64,000 nucleotides of DNA, taken from positions 2,170,001 to 2,234,000 of the forward strand of contig NZ_CP013234.1 of NCBI RefSeq assembly GCF_001584185.1, read 5' to 3'. This document shows, one piece after another, positions 34,406 through 44,211 of this stretch. Source of the stretch: Collimonas pratensis (GTDB lineage Bacteria; Pseudomonadota; Gammaproteobacteria; Burkholderiales; Burkholderiaceae_D). Numbering within the stretch: the first letter of the stretch is position 1; each line of letters starts with the position of its first letter. The position numbers were made by a program, and so were the translations under genes. The notes below the pieces were generated by a model. That model was not told the DNA's origin. It saw only the letters and a list, made by a program, of their open reading frames with translations, and made no database searches.

Positions 34406-37071
34406 CAGTTTTTTTGCGCCGTCGTCAGATGCTTCAAACGATACAGCTGCTCCAGCGCTTCGCGCGGCGTCAGGGCGTCAGGATCGATGTCGCCGAGGGT
34501 TGCGATCAGCTCGCTGCCCAGGGCGGCGCTATCGTCGCCGTCGTCAGTTTCTTCCTGCGCGTCCATACTGGCGGCCTGCGCAAACAGGTCGAATTGCGGC
34601 GTTGCCTGCATCGATTGCGATTCCAGCAAAGCCAGGTGCTTGCGAGCGGCGCGGATCACCGGCGACGGTACGCCAGCCAGCTGCGCTACCTGCAAGCCAT
34701 AACTTTGCGATGCAGGACCGGCTTGAACGGCGTGCAGGAACACGATACTGTCCTTGTGCTCGACCGCCGACAAATGCACATTGGCGGCCGACGGATGCAA
34801 GTCCGGCAACTGGGTCAGTTCAAAATAATGGGTGGCAAACAGGGTGAAGCTGCGGCTGACGTCGATCAGATGGCGCGCAATCGCCCAGGCCAGCGCCAGA
34901 CCATCGAAGGTAGAGGTGCCGCGGCCCACTTCATCCATCAGCACCAGCGAATTCTCGCTGGCGCCGTTGAGGATGGCGGCGGATTCAGTCATCTCGACCA
35001 TGAAGGTGGAACGGCCTCCGGCTAGATCGTCGGCGGCGCCGATGCGGGTGAAGATGCGATCGATCGGTCCCAGCACTGCGCTGTCGGCCGGCACATAGCT
35101 GCCGACATAGGCCAGCAGGGTGATCAGCGCGACTTGCCGCATGAAGGTCGATTTACCGCCCATGTTGGGGCCGGTGATCAGCAGCAGTTTGTGCTCGGCC
35201 GAGAGTTGGCAGTCGTTGGCGATGAAGCGCTCGATCTGTTTTTCAACCACCGGATGGCGGCCTTGCACGATCTGGATCGCCGGCTCCGCCACCAGCTGCG
35301 GCAGGCACCAGTCATGGCGCGCGGCGTGGTCGGCCAGCGCCACCAGGGTGTCGAGCTGGGCCAGCGCGTGGGCGATATTCTGCAGCGTGCCGATGTGCGG
35401 CGCCAGGCTTTGCAGGATCTGCTCGTACAGCATTTTTTCGCGCACCAGGGCGCGTTCCTGCGCCGACAGCGCCTTGTCTTCAAACGCCTTCAGTTCCGGC
35501 GTGATGTAGCGCTCGGCGTTCTTCAGGGTCTGGCGGCGGCGGTAGTCGTCCGGCACCTTGGTGGTCTGGCCGTGAGTGACTTCGATATAGAAGCCATGTA
35601 CCTTGTTGTATTCGACCCGCAGGTTGGCGATGCCGGTGCGGGCCCGTTCGCGCGTCTCCAGATCGACCAGGAACTGCCCGGCGTTTTCCGACAGCCCGCG
35701 CAGTTCGTCCAGTTCGGCGTCGAAGCCGGCGGCGATGACACCGCCGTCGCGCACCATGGTCGAGGGTTCCGCGGCGATCGCGCTTTGCAGCAGCTGCAGG
35801 CAGTCAAGCGGAGTGGCCAGCGCGCTTTGCAATTCGCGCAGCAAGGGCGCCCGATTTTCAGCTTGATTCTCGCTGTCGCACAGAGCGATGTCGGCGCGCA
35901 GCGCATCGAGCTGCAGCAAGCCGTCGCGCAAGCCGGCCAGGTCGCGCGGCCGGGCTGAGAGCAGGGCGATGCGGGCGGTGATGCGTTCGATATCCGGCAC
36001 CGCGCTCAGCGTGCTGGAAATGGCGCTGCCGGCATCCGCGGCGATCAAGGCCCCGATCGCCGCGTGGCGGCCACGCGCCACGCTCTGCTCACGCTTGGCG
36101 TGATGCAGCCAGTGGCGCAGCAGGCGCGAGCCCATCGCGGTGCGGCAATGGTCCAGCAGCGAGAACAGGGTAGGGGCGCCGGAAGCGGCATCCTGGCCGC
36201 GGATGGTTTCCGTCAGCTCGAGATTGCGGCGGGTGGCGGCGTCCAGGCCGATGAATTCATTTTCGGTTTCCACCGTAAGGGTGCGCACATGCTGCAGGCC
36301 CTTGCCCTGGGTCGACTGGGCGTAGCGCAGCAAGGCGCCGGCAGCGCCGATGGCGGCGCTCAGGCCGTCAGCGCCGAAGCCGCTCAGGGTGCTGACGGCG
36401 AGCTGGTCGAGCAGTGATTTCTGGCCGTGGGCGATATCGAAGTGCCATTCCGGCACGGTGGTGGCCTTGTCGACCACGCCTTTCGCCAGCATGGCGTCGA
36501 CCATGTCTGCTACCAGCACTTCAGCCGGTGCGATGCGCTCCAGCTCTTGCTTCAGCAGGGTGTCCAGGGTCGCCGCTTCGCAGGTGAATTCCATCATCTT
36601 CAGGACGCCGCTGGCGAGCGACAGCCAGGCCATGCCGACCTTGAGCGTCTTGCGTTGCTGGGTAACGAACAGGGACAGCAGCGGCTGGTCGGATTTTTCC
36701 GGCAGCAGGTTGGAGTCGGTCAGGGTGCCGGGCGTGATCACGCGCAGCACTTTGCGGTCAACCGGGCCTTTGCTGGTGGCCGGATCGCCGATCTGTTCGC
36801 ATAACGCCACCGATTCGCCCAGCTTGATCAGTTTTGCCAGGTACTGGTCGGCCGAATGGAAGGGCACGCCGCACATCTTGATCGGCGCATTGTTGTAAGT
36901 GCCGCGCGAGGTCAGCGTGATGCCGAGCAGGCGCGTGGCCTTTTCCGCATCTTCGAAAAACAGTTCGTAGAAATCTCCCATCCGGTAGAACACGAGCGTG
37001 TCCGGATAGTCGGCCTTGATGCCGAGATATTGCTGCATGCCGGGTGAAATTTTTTGTGCCGCTACCGTCAT
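34405..37071 (-). CDS. mutS: DNA mismatch repair protein MutS
   Basis: 888 residues. The mismatch-binding N-terminal domain begins with [29 protein letters not shown] (Phe-x-Glu type motif), and the ATPase domain near residues 633-641 has the Walker [10 protein letters not shown], then [20 protein letters not shown]-terminal [13 protein letters not shown] helix pair completes the dimer site. MutS recognises mismatches after replication. It is full length for the beta-proteobacterial family. The downstream gene overlaps its stop codon. Confidence 0.98.
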   Translation of the reverse strand: MTVAAQKISPGMQQYLGIKADYPDTLVFYRMGDFYELFFEDAEKATRLLGITLTSRGTYNNAPIKMCGVPFHSADQYLAKLIKLGESVALCEQIGDPATSKGPVDRKVLRVITPGTLTDSNLLPEKSDQPLLSLFVTQQRKTLKVGMAWLSLASGVLKMMEFTCEAATLDTLLKQELERIAPAEVLVADMVDAMLAKGVVDKATTVPEWHFDIAHGQKSLLDQLAVSTLSGFGADGLSAAIGAAGALLRYAQSTQGKGLQHVRTLTVETENEFIGLDAATRRNLELTETIRGQDAASGAPTLFSLLDHCRTAMGSRLLRHWLHHAKREQSVARGRHAAIGALIAADAGSAISSTLSAVPDIERITARIALLSARPRDLAGLRDGLLQLDALRADIALCDSENQAENRAPLLRELQSALATPLDCLQLLQSAIAAEPSTMVRDGGVIAAGFDAELDELRGLSENAGQFLVDLETRERARTGIANLRVEYNKVHGFYIEVTHGQTTKVPDDYRRRQTLKNAERYITPELKAFEDKALSAQERALVREKMLYEQILQSLAPHIGTLQNIAHALAQLDTLVALADHAARHDWCLPQLVAEPAIQIVQGRHPVVEKQIERFIANDCQLSAEHKLLLITGPNMGGKSTFMRQVALITLLAYVGSYVPADSAVLGPIDRIFTRIGAADDLAGGRSTFMVEMTESAAILNGASENSLVLMDEVGRGTSTFDGLALAWAIARHLIDVSRSFTLFATHYFELTQLPDLHPSAANVHLSAVEHKDSIVFLHAVQAGPASQSYGLQVAQLAGVPSPVIRAARKHLALLESQSMQATPQFDLFAQAASMDAQEETDDGDDSAALGSELIATLGDIDPDALTPREALEQLYRLKHLTTAQKN

Positions 37072-37142
37072 TGGGCGGCTCGCTGATGAAAAACTGAGTG
37101 CATTAAATAGGTTCTTTCTCAGGCGCCGCTGGCGCCCGCTTG

Positions 37143-37425
37143 CTAGGGCCTGTTAACAATTAATTTGGGAGATGCGTTCTCACCAAAACGTGTGCTGGCA
37201 AGGCGCGTGGCGTAGCTGGGCTGAAGCCCCAGCAAGCCATGCAACGCGGCCAGCGCACGTTTTGGTGAGAACCCTCCGGGAACGGCTGCAGGCGTCACAT
37301 GCCGTCGTTACTTGGGGCGGCCATCCGCCTCCTTGCCGTAGCACCGCTACGTCGCGTCGTCGCGCCTAGGCCTGTAACGCCTGCCGCACGTTCGCACTCC
37401 CAAATTAATTGTTAACAGGCCCTAG
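37143..37425. repeat. 283-bp nested inverted-repeat element (MITE-like), no coding content
   Basis: The outer 29-bp arms (37143-37171, 37397-37425; starting CTAGGGCCTGTTAACAATTA) are perfect reverse complements. A second pair of 24-bp arms (37176-37199, 37249-37272; GTTCTCACCAAAACGTG) lies inside the left half with one mismatch. The right half has the core 37332-37381 with the hairpin CGTAGC-ACC-GCTACG, homologous to that of the 13.4-kb element. It occupies most of the 465-base gap between mutS and the next gene. No flanking target duplication is evident. Confidence 0.85.
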
Positions 37426-37536
37426 AGTATTCGGGTATAGCCGATATTGTAAGCGGAAGCAGGCTCAGCCGCCATTTCTTTGCGGTTTCGGCAATCAGGC
37501 CAGGCGGGCGGAGGCGGCGCCTGGCCGCCCCGGCTG

Positions 37537-38424
37537 TCAGCGCGGCGGGGCGCTGTCCTGGTAGAACATTTCACGCATCAGGAACTGCTGCAGTTCCTCG
37601 GTATCCTTCAGGCGCGCGCTCAGGGTGATCACGCGTCCCAGCCGTTGCGAGCGCCAGGGGATGTCGGTCTGGGTCTTCTTGCGGATCATGTCGATCATCT
37701 TGTTGACGATGGCGGCTTCGATGCTGATTTCGCTGCCGCGCTCGACCGGGATGTATTGCGTGGCGTTGCGGTTGTTGTCGGTGCTCCAGCCGTGGAATAC
37801 CAGGTTGGCGCGGAACGGCGTCTTGTCGCGCACTTCGAAGATGCCGCCGTTCTTCGCCTTGTCTATGCCCATCCAGCCGCGTTGCGCCTGGATATTGGCC
37901 TTGGCGATATCGTTGGGCGATTGCGGCGCTTCCTCGCTGGGCGAATCCTCGCCGGCCATGGCGCGTTCCTGCGCTTGGGCGGCTTCACGTTGCTCGCGCC
38001 GGGCTTGCAATTGTGTGGAAAAATCTTCTTGTACCGATTGTGCGTACTTGGGCGCGTCCGGCTGCGGTGTGACGATGGTGCGCGGCGCCTCTGGCGTGAC
38101 CGGCATACGCTCCTGGGCCACTTTGGGAGGAGTACGGCGCGGTTTGGCCGGCGCCGGCACTGTCTTGGGCTTGGCCGGCGGTGTCTTGACCGTGGGTTTC
38201 GGTGTGCTGCGGGGCGCCGGCGCCAGGGTAATGCTGACGGCGCCCATGCTGCCTTGCGCCGGGGACTGGAATTCGACCGGCAGCTGCGTCAGCAGATACC
38301 AGATGCCAAACACGTGGAACAGGATCGAAATCAGTATGCCAACGATCTTGGGGATGCGTTGCTGATTGGCGCGCCGCTTGTCCAGCCACGACAGTTTGCC
38401 TCGTTTTACACTCCCTTCCTTCAT
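37537..38424 (-). CDS. TonB-like proline-rich inner-membrane protein
   Basis: 295 residues. A cytoplasmic Lys/Arg-rich start, one membrane helix (PKIVGILISILFHVFGIWYLL, about residues 27-48), then a long periplasmic Pro/Lys-rich stretch (STPKPTVKTPPAKPKTVPAP) and a C-terminal globular domain (residues about 190-295: NGGIFEVRDKTPFRANLVFHGW). The layout is like TonB, but the usual TonB C-terminal motif is absent. An acidic/Gln-rich helix at about 145-180 separates the parts. ATG at 38424 is preferred over TTG at 38457. Its partner receptor or complex is not in sight. Confidence 0.72.
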   Translation of the reverse strand: MKEGSVKRGKLSWLDKRRANQQRIPKIVGILISILFHVFGIWYLLTQLPVEFQSPAQGSMGAVSITLAPAPRSTPKPTVKTPPAKPKTVPAPAKPRRTPPKVAQERMPVTPEAPRTIVTPQPDAPKYAQSVQEDFSTQLQARREQREAAQAQERAMAGEDSPSEEAPQSPNDIAKANIQAQRGWMGIDKAKNGGIFEVRDKTPFRANLVFHGWSTDNNRNATQYIPVERGSEISIEAAIVNKMIDMIRKKTQTDIPWRSQRLGRVITLSARLKDTEELQQFLMREMFYQDSAPPR

Positions 38425-38561
38425 TGCTTCAGCCTTGTTTGGTCGACTTGCGTGCAAGTCCGCCGGCAGCGCCTGGCGCTGCCGTATTGTTCATGAATAA
38501 AAAGCCAGTACTTAAGGTAGCAAATAAGCTACCCGATAAGCTGTCCGGTAAATGGCTCATT

Positions 38562-39833
38562 TTACGGTAACCAGTTCAAAACGCCATGGCCGGCCACCCG
38601 TCCGGAGGCCAGGCAGGCAGTCAGCAGGTAGCCACCGGTGGGGGCTTCCCAGTCGAGCATTTCGCCGGCGCAAAACACGCCCGGCAAAGCCTTCAGCATC
38701 AGTTGCTGATCCATGCCGTCAAACGCCACGCCGCCGGCGCTGCTGATGGCTTCGTCGATCGGACGCGGCGCCAGCAAGGTCAGCGGCAATGCCTTGATGG
38801 CATGCGCCAGGCGCAGCGGTTCGATAAAGTCGGCGGGCGGCACCAACTCCCGCAGCAAGCCGGTCTTGACGCCCTTCAGCCCGAGCCGGCTTTGCAGGTG
38901 GCTGGACCAGGAGCGGGCGCCGCGCGGCCGTGCAACTTCGTCGATCACGCGTTGCAGCGGCCAGTCGGGCAGCAGATCGATGTGGATCGTCGTGCCGGCG
39001 TTGCCGGCGGCGATGCTGTCGCGCAGGCCGGCCGAGAGGGCATACACCAGGCTGCCTTCGATGCCATCGGCAGTCACTACAAACTCGCCTTGTTTTCTTG
39101 GCGGCGGCTGCTCGCCATCGGCGTCGCCGCTCAGGATGGCGACCGATTTCAGATGCTGGCCGGCAAAGCGGCTGCGGAAATACTCGCTCCAGCCGACGTC
39201 GAAGCCGCAATTGGATGGCAGCAGCGGCGCTATCTGCACCGCGCGTTGTTCCAGCAGCGGCACCCATTTGGCGTCGGAGCCGAGCCGCGCCCAGCTGCCG
39301 CCGCCGAGCGCGAGCACGATCGCATCGGCCTTGACGCTTTGCTCACCTAACGGCGTCTCGAAACGCAGGGCGTCGTGCTGATCCCAGCCCAGCCAGCGAT
39401 GGCGCATGTGAAATCGTACGCCGGCCTGACGCAGGCGGTGCAGCCAGGCGCGCAGCAGCGGCGCCGCTTTCATGTCGGTCGGGAAGACGCGGCCGGAGGA
39501 ACCGACGAAAGTATCGATACCCAATTCTTGCACCCACGCGCGCAGCGCATCCGGTCCGAACTGATCGAGCATGGGCGCGATCTGCGGACGGCGCGCGCCG
39601 TAGCGCGAGAGAAAAGCCGGATAAGGCTCTGAGTGGGTCAGGTTCATGCCGCCTTTTCCTGCCAGCAGGAATTTGCGGCCGACCGACGGCATGGCGTCGT
39701 AGACGTCTACCTGGACGCCGCCGGCGGCCAGCACCTCGGCCGCCATCAGGCCGGCCGGGCCGCCGCCGATGATGGCGACATGCCGCGCCGTGCTTGCTGC
39801 TGTTTGTAATTCGGGATTATTCAACGAAGTCAT
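38562..39833 (-). CDS. NAD(P)/FAD-dependent oxidoreductase of the HI0933/TIGR03862 type
   Basis: 423 residues. The FAD-binding GGGPAGLMAAEVLAAGGVQVDVYD, then SVGRKFLLAGKGGMNLTHSEP (hallmark of HI0933/YhiN flavoproteins) and the closing GVFCAGEMLDWEAPTGGYLLTACLASG define the family, whose physiological reaction is still unclear. The TIGR03862 subgroup is compact like this. It is a single gene, separated by about 140 bases from the TonB-like gene. Confidence 0.9.
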   Translation of the reverse strand: MTSLNNPELQTAASTARHVAIIGGGPAGLMAAEVLAAGGVQVDVYDAMPSVGRKFLLAGKGGMNLTHSEPYPAFLSRYGARRPQIAPMLDQFGPDALRAWVQELGIDTFVGSSGRVFPTDMKAAPLLRAWLHRLRQAGVRFHMRHRWLGWDQHDALRFETPLGEQSVKADAIVLALGGGSWARLGSDAKWVPLLEQRAVQIAPLLPSNCGFDVGWSEYFRSRFAGQHLKSVAILSGDADGEQPPPRKQGEFVVTADGIEGSLVYALSAGLRDSIAAGNAGTTIHIDLLPDWPLQRVIDEVARPRGARSWSSHLQSRLGLKGVKTGLLRELVPPADFIEPLRLAHAIKALPLTLLAPRPIDEAISSAGGVAFDGMDQQLMLKALPGVFCAGEMLDWEAPTGGYLLTACLASGRVAGHGVLNWLP

Positions 39834-40084
39834 CTATAGCCGGGAAACTGCCGGACGCAAAGCCGCTCGGGCAGGGGTTGCAACTTTACCATATGGCGGG
39901 CTTGGTTTAGACGGGGGCAAGTGCCGAATGCGAGGGCAAGATGGACGTTTGGCGCTGGACCGATCAAGGCTTGAGCCCGGGAAAGCACGAAAAAGAGCTT
40001 CGGTTGCCGTCGATCCTGGGCGTTTTTCCGCGTCTTTTACGTTATTTGCAGATATGTTTTTCCAGAATAATAACAAATCAAGAT

Positions 40085-40116
40085 AAAAAAGAGGCCGCTT
40101 TGCGGCGGCCTCTTTT
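40085..40116 (-). terminator. Rho-independent terminator of ilvD
   Basis: A run of A followed by GAGGCCGC, loop TTTGC, GGCGGCCTC and TTTT: on the minus strand this is a strong GC stem followed by T-rich sequence, 65 bases after the ilvD stop. The rest of the 347-base gap (39834-40180) shows no gene; it includes the promoter of the flavoprotein gene. Confidence 0.88.
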
Positions 40117-40180
40117 ACAGAGAGTTACATTTTTCTTGCCAGATAAACGCTATGAAACAATCGCGTATACCGGCCGCAAT

Positions 40181-42055
40181 TTAACGTTTCAGCTGGCTGA
40201 TATCGCGCACCGCGCCGCGGTCGGCCGAGGTCGCCATGGCAGCGTAGGCCTGCAATGCCTGCGACACGTAACGCTGGCGGTTGACCGGCTTCCAGGCGTC
40301 CTTGCCCTTGGCTTCCATCGCCGCGCGCCGTTGCGCCAGGCCGCTGTCGCTGATCTTCAGGTGCATGCGGCGTTCCGGGATGTCGATCTCGATGATGTCG
40401 CCTTCTTCCACCAGGCCGATGGCGCCGCCTTCCGCCGCTTCCGGCGAGGCATGGCCGATCACCAGGCCGGAGGAACCGCCGGAGAAACGGCCGTCGGTAA
40501 ACAGCGCACAGGATTTGCCCAGGCCCTTGGATTTGATGTAGGAAGTCGGGTACAGCATTTCCTGCATGCCGGGCCCGCCTTTCGGTCCTTCGTAGCGGAT
40601 GATGACGACGTCGCCGGCATGCACGGTGTCGCCCAGGATCGCTTCGACTGCATCGTCCTGGCTTTCAAAGACGCGGGCGCGGCCGCTGAACTTTAGGATG
40701 CTTTCATCAACGCCGGCGGTTTTGACGATGCAGCCGTTTTCCGCCAGGTTGCCGTACAAGACCGCCAGGCCGCCGTCTTGCGAATAAGCGTGCGCCTTGT
40801 TGCGGATGCAGCCGTTGTCGCGGTCGGTGTCGAGGCTGGTGAAGCGCTTTTCCTGGGAGAACGCCACCTGGGTCGGCACGCCGCCGGGAGCCGCGCTGAA
40901 CATCTTATGAACAGCCGGATCCTGGGTTTGCGTGATGTCGTTGTTGGCAATTGAATCGCCCAATGTCTTGGCATGTATCGTTGGCCGGCTGGTGTCCAGC
41001 AAGCCGGCACGCGCCAGTTCGCCGAGGATGCTGACGATGCCGCCGGCGCGGTGTACGTCTTCGATATGGTATTTGTCCGTCATTGGCGCCACCTTGCACA
41101 GGCAGGGCACGTGGCGCGAGATGCGGTCGATGTCGGCCATCTTGAAATCGACTTCAGCTTCCTGCGCCGCCGCCAGCAGATGCAGCACGGTGTTGGTCGA
41201 GCCGCCCATGGCGACGTCCAGCGTCATGGCGTTCTCGAACGAAGCCTTGGTGGCGATGCTGCGCGGCAGGACCGAGTAGTCGTCTTGCTCGTAATGGCGT
41301 TTGGCCAGCTCGACGATCAGGCGTCCGGCGCGCAGGAACAATTCCTTGCGGTCGGCGTGGGTGGCGAGGATGGTGCCGTTGCCGGGCAGGGCCAGGCCCA
41401 GCGCTTCGGTCAGGCAGTTCATCGAATTGGCGGTAAACATGCCGGAGCAAGAGCCGCAGGTCGGGCAGGCCGAGCGCTCGATTTCAGCGATGTCGGCGTC
41501 GCTGACGGAGGCGTCGCCAGCCTTGATCATGGCGTCCACCAGGTCGATCTTGAAAATCTTCTGGTCGATGACGGCCACGCCCGGCAGTTTTTCAACCACC
41601 TTGCCGGCTTCCATCGGGCCGCCGGAAACGAACACTACCGGGATGTTCAGGCGCATGGCAGCCATCAGCATGCCCGGCGTGATCTTGTCGCAGTTGGAGA
41701 TGCACACCATCGCATCGGCGCAATGGGCGTTGACCATGTATTCGACCGAATCGGCGATCAGTTCGCGCGACGGCAGCGAATACAGCATGCCGCCATGGCC
41801 CATGGCGATGCCGTCATCCACCGCAATGGTGTTGAATTCCTTGGCGACGCCGCCGGCCGCTTCGATTTCGCGCGCGACCATCTGGCCCAAGTCCTTGAGG
41901 TGGACGTGGCCGGGCACGAACTGGGTGAAGGAGTTGACTACCGCAATGATCGGCTTGTCGAAATCGCCGTCTTTCATGCCTGTGGCGCGCCACAGGGCGC
42001 GGGCGCCGGCCATGTTGCGGCCGTGGGTGGTGGTGCGGGAACGATATTGCGGCAT
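40181..42055 (-). CDS. ilvD: Dihydroxy-acid dehydratase
   Basis: 624 residues, near the E. coli IlvD length. The Fe-S cysteines and active site lie in [16 protein letters not shown] and [49 protein letters not shown] and the N-terminal [23 protein letters not shown] match. It makes the keto acid precursors of valine, leucine and isoleucine. It is a single gene with its own terminator and an AT-rich divergent promoter region shared with metC. Confidence 0.97.
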   Translation of the reverse strand: MPQYRSRTTTHGRNMAGARALWRATGMKDGDFDKPIIAVVNSFTQFVPGHVHLKDLGQMVAREIEAAGGVAKEFNTIAVDDGIAMGHGGMLYSLPSRELIADSVEYMVNAHCADAMVCISNCDKITPGMLMAAMRLNIPVVFVSGGPMEAGKVVEKLPGVAVIDQKIFKIDLVDAMIKAGDASVSDADIAEIERSACPTCGSCSGMFTANSMNCLTEALGLALPGNGTILATHADRKELFLRAGRLIVELAKRHYEQDDYSVLPRSIATKASFENAMTLDVAMGGSTNTVLHLLAAAQEAEVDFKMADIDRISRHVPCLCKVAPMTDKYHIEDVHRAGGIVSILGELARAGLLDTSRPTIHAKTLGDSIANNDITQTQDPAVHKMFSAAPGGVPTQVAFSQEKRFTSLDTDRDNGCIRNKAHAYSQDGGLAVLYGNLAENGCIVKTAGVDESILKFSGRARVFESQDDAVEAILGDTVHAGDVVIIRYEGPKGGPGMQEMLYPTSYIKSKGLGKSCALFTDGRFSGGSSGLVIGHASPEAAEGGAIGLVEEGDIIEIDIPERRMHLKISDSGLAQRRAAMEAKGKDAWKPVNRQRYVSQALQAYAAMATSADRGAVRDISQLKR

Positions 42056-42358
42056 GATGTGCTTCTCCGGGAAAATGGCTTCAGGGCTGACGATAGAGTG
42101 CCTTGCCCATAACGCTGTGTCAAATATATGATTTATGCTCTATTAATATGATTTACATATATATCGAGACAGAGGCATTTATCGATTTTTCACTATAAAA
42201 TGTGCCATATTGTTTTTGTTTTCTAGAAATTATATGAATTATAGAAAAATATTCTAATAAATTATATTTTTGAGCAATTTATTGCAATAAATTCTCACGC
42301 TCACACTCCTACAATAGACACAGGTAATCACCCCGTACAGTCATTTCTTGGAGGCCCT
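42056..42358 (+). promoter_or_regulatory. AT-rich divergent promoter region with an 18-bp perfect palindrome (42276-42293)
   Basis: The gap between ilvD and metC is strongly AT-rich (42120-42300). It contains AATTTATTGCAATAAATT, a perfect palindrome about 65-83 bases before the metC start, and TACAAT at 42310 as a possible -10 box. The GGAGG ribosome site at 42350 precedes the metC ATG. The palindrome may be a binding site for a regulator of amino acid synthesis, e.g. the nearby Lrp-type protein; no direct evidence. Confidence 0.5.
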
Positions 42359-43558
42359 ATGTCTAACCATCCTACTTCCGGTTCCCCGGCCACGCATGTT
42401 GATACGCAGCTGGTGCATTGCGGCCGCGAACCGGCGCGCTTTGGCGGGATGGTGAACACGCCGGTGTTCCGCGGCTCGACCATCATCGCCAACAACCTGG
42501 AAGATTGGGAAGCCGCCCGCCAGATCGATAATCCGATGTCCAACTACGGCCGCTTCGGCACGCCGACCACGCGCTCCTTCGAGCAGGCGATCGTGACCTT
42601 GGAAGGCGGCCACAACTGCCTGGTGTTCCCGTCCGGCCTGTCGGCCTGCACCCACAGCATCATGGCTTTCGTCAAAAGCGGCGACCACGTTCTGATCACC
42701 GACAGCGTGTATGGCCCGACCCGTACCTTCGCCGACCGCGTGCTGCGCCGCATGGGCGTCGAGGTGGAGTTTTTCGATCCGCTGATCGGCGGCGACATCC
42801 GCGATCTGATGCGGCCGAACACCAGCGTGGTGTTCGTCGAGTCGCCCGGTTCCTGGACTTTTGAGGTGCAAGACATTCCCGCCATCGCGGAAGAGGCGCA
42901 TAAAGTCGGCGCCTACGTCCTGCTCGACAATACCTGGGCCACACCCTTGTTCTTCAAGCCCTTCGAGCACGGCGTCGATGTTTCCATCCACGCTGCCACC
43001 AAGTACATCGTCGGCCATTCCGACGCCTTGCTGGGCGTCGCCAGCGCCAATGAGCGTGCCTGGAACATCCTCAAGAACGGCGCCCACGATTTCGGCCAGA
43101 CTGCCGGCCCCGACGATATCTACCTGGCTTTGCGCGGCATGCGCAGCATGGCGGTGCGGCTGCGCCAGCACTCGGAGAGCGGCATGCAATTGGCGGATTA
43201 TCTGCAGAGCCAGCCGCTGGTGGAGCGCGTGCTGCATCCGGCCTTGCCGTCCGATCCCGGCCACAAGCTATGGCAGCGAGATTTCCTCGGCGCCAGCGGC
43301 CTGTTCACGATTGCGTTGAAAGAAGTTGGGCGTCCGGCGCTGTCCAAATTTTTCGACGGCTTGCAACTGTTCGGCATCGGTTTGTCCTGGGGCGGCTTTG
43401 AAAGCCTGGCGCTGCCGCTGGACAAACCGCCGACTCGGGTGGCGTCGAAGATCACATATCCGAATCCGCTGGTGCGCATCCATGTCGGCCTGGAAAACAT
43501 CGATGACCTGATCGCCGACATGGGGCTGGCATTCAAGCGCATGGAGCAGGCGCTTTAA
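42359..43558 (+). CDS. metC: Cystathionine beta-lyase (PLP-dependent, Cys/Met metabolism family)
   Basis: 399 residues. The PLP Schiff-base lysine is Lys215 in HAATKYIVGHSD; upstream are GRFGTPTTRSFEQAIVTLEGG and FPSGLSACTHSIMAFVKSGDH, and VLLDNTWATPLFFKP holds the cofactor-binding Asp. It converts cystathionine to homocysteine, pyruvate and ammonia; MetC rather than MetB is favoured by the overall pattern (GADVSIHAATKYIVGHSD-like, HCGREPARFGGMVNTPV). GGAGG lies seven bases before the ATG. It is convergent with an Lrp-type regulator (2-base gap). Confidence 0.92.
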   Translation: MSNHPTSGSPATHVDTQLVHCGREPARFGGMVNTPVFRGSTIIANNLEDWEAARQIDNPMSNYGRFGTPTTRSFEQAIVTLEGGHNCLVFPSGLSACTHSIMAFVKSGDHVLITDSVYGPTRTFADRVLRRMGVEVEFFDPLIGGDIRDLMRPNTSVVFVESPGSWTFEVQDIPAIAEEAHKVGAYVLLDNTWATPLFFKPFEHGVDVSIHAATKYIVGHSDALLGVASANERAWNILKNGAHDFGQTAGPDDIYLALRGMRSMAVRLRQHSESGMQLADYLQSQPLVERVLHPALPSDPGHKLWQRDFLGASGLFTIALKEVGRPALSKFFDGLQLFGIGLSWGGFESLALPLDKPPTRVASKITYPNPLVRIHVGLENIDDLIADMGLAFKRMEQAL

Positions 43559-43560
43559 AG

Positions 43561-44028
43561 TTAATCCAGACCGGCGTAATCAAGCGGCAACGCAGTTGTG
43601 TGCTTGATCTGCTCCATGGCGAAGCTGGCGTTGACGTCGAACAGAGCGTTCGACTGCGTCAGCTTCTGGTACACCGCGTCGTAGGCGGCGATGTTCGGCA
43701 CCACCACCCGCAGCAGATAATCGATATTGCCGCTCATGCGGTAAAACTCCACCACTTCCGGAATCAGTTTGACGGTATTGCTGAACTGGGCATACCAGCC
43801 GGCGTTATGCTGGCTGGTCTTGATCGAGACGAATACGGTCACGCCGACATTCAGCTTGTCGGCATCCAGCAGCGCCACCCGGCGCAATATCACGCCATCT
43901 TCTTCCAGCTTCTGGATGCGGCGCCAGCACGGCGTCGACGACAGGTTGACCTTTTCGGCGATTTCCGCCACCGGCGTGCTGGCGTCTTCCTGCAGGATGG
44001 CGAGAATCTGTTTATCTATTTTATCCAT
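43561..44028 (-). CDS. Lrp/AsnC family transcriptional regulator
   Basis: 155 residues, the family length. N-terminal winged helix-turn-helix (MDKIDKQILAILQEDASTPVAEIAEKVNLSSTPCWRRIQKLEEDG), linker and the RAM ligand domain (YRMSGNIDYLLRVVVPNIAAYDAVYQKL). It should sense an amino acid and regulate its own or neighbouring genes, perhaps metC with which it is convergent. The GTG at 44085 would add 19 residues not seen in the family, so the ATG at 44028 is used. Confidence 0.93.
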   Translation of the reverse strand: MDKIDKQILAILQEDASTPVAEIAEKVNLSSTPCWRRIQKLEEDGVILRRVALLDADKLNVGVTVFVSIKTSQHNAGWYAQFSNTVKLIPEVVEFYRMSGNIDYLLRVVVPNIAAYDAVYQKLTQSNALFDVNASFAMEQIKHTTALPLDYAGLD

Positions 44029-44211
44029 GGTCGGCTTGAGTGAAGAAAGGGACTGGCTGCGGCGGCGGCGCGTTTCAGCATCCACAAGTGTAGCGCCAGT
44101 CAGATCGCAGATGTCGTTTTCGAATGTTTTCCCTATGTACTTGATTGACTTTGCCGGACGGGTGGTCGATATTGGGGGCGCAAGATCTATAAATAAAAGA
44201 AGGAGACATAA

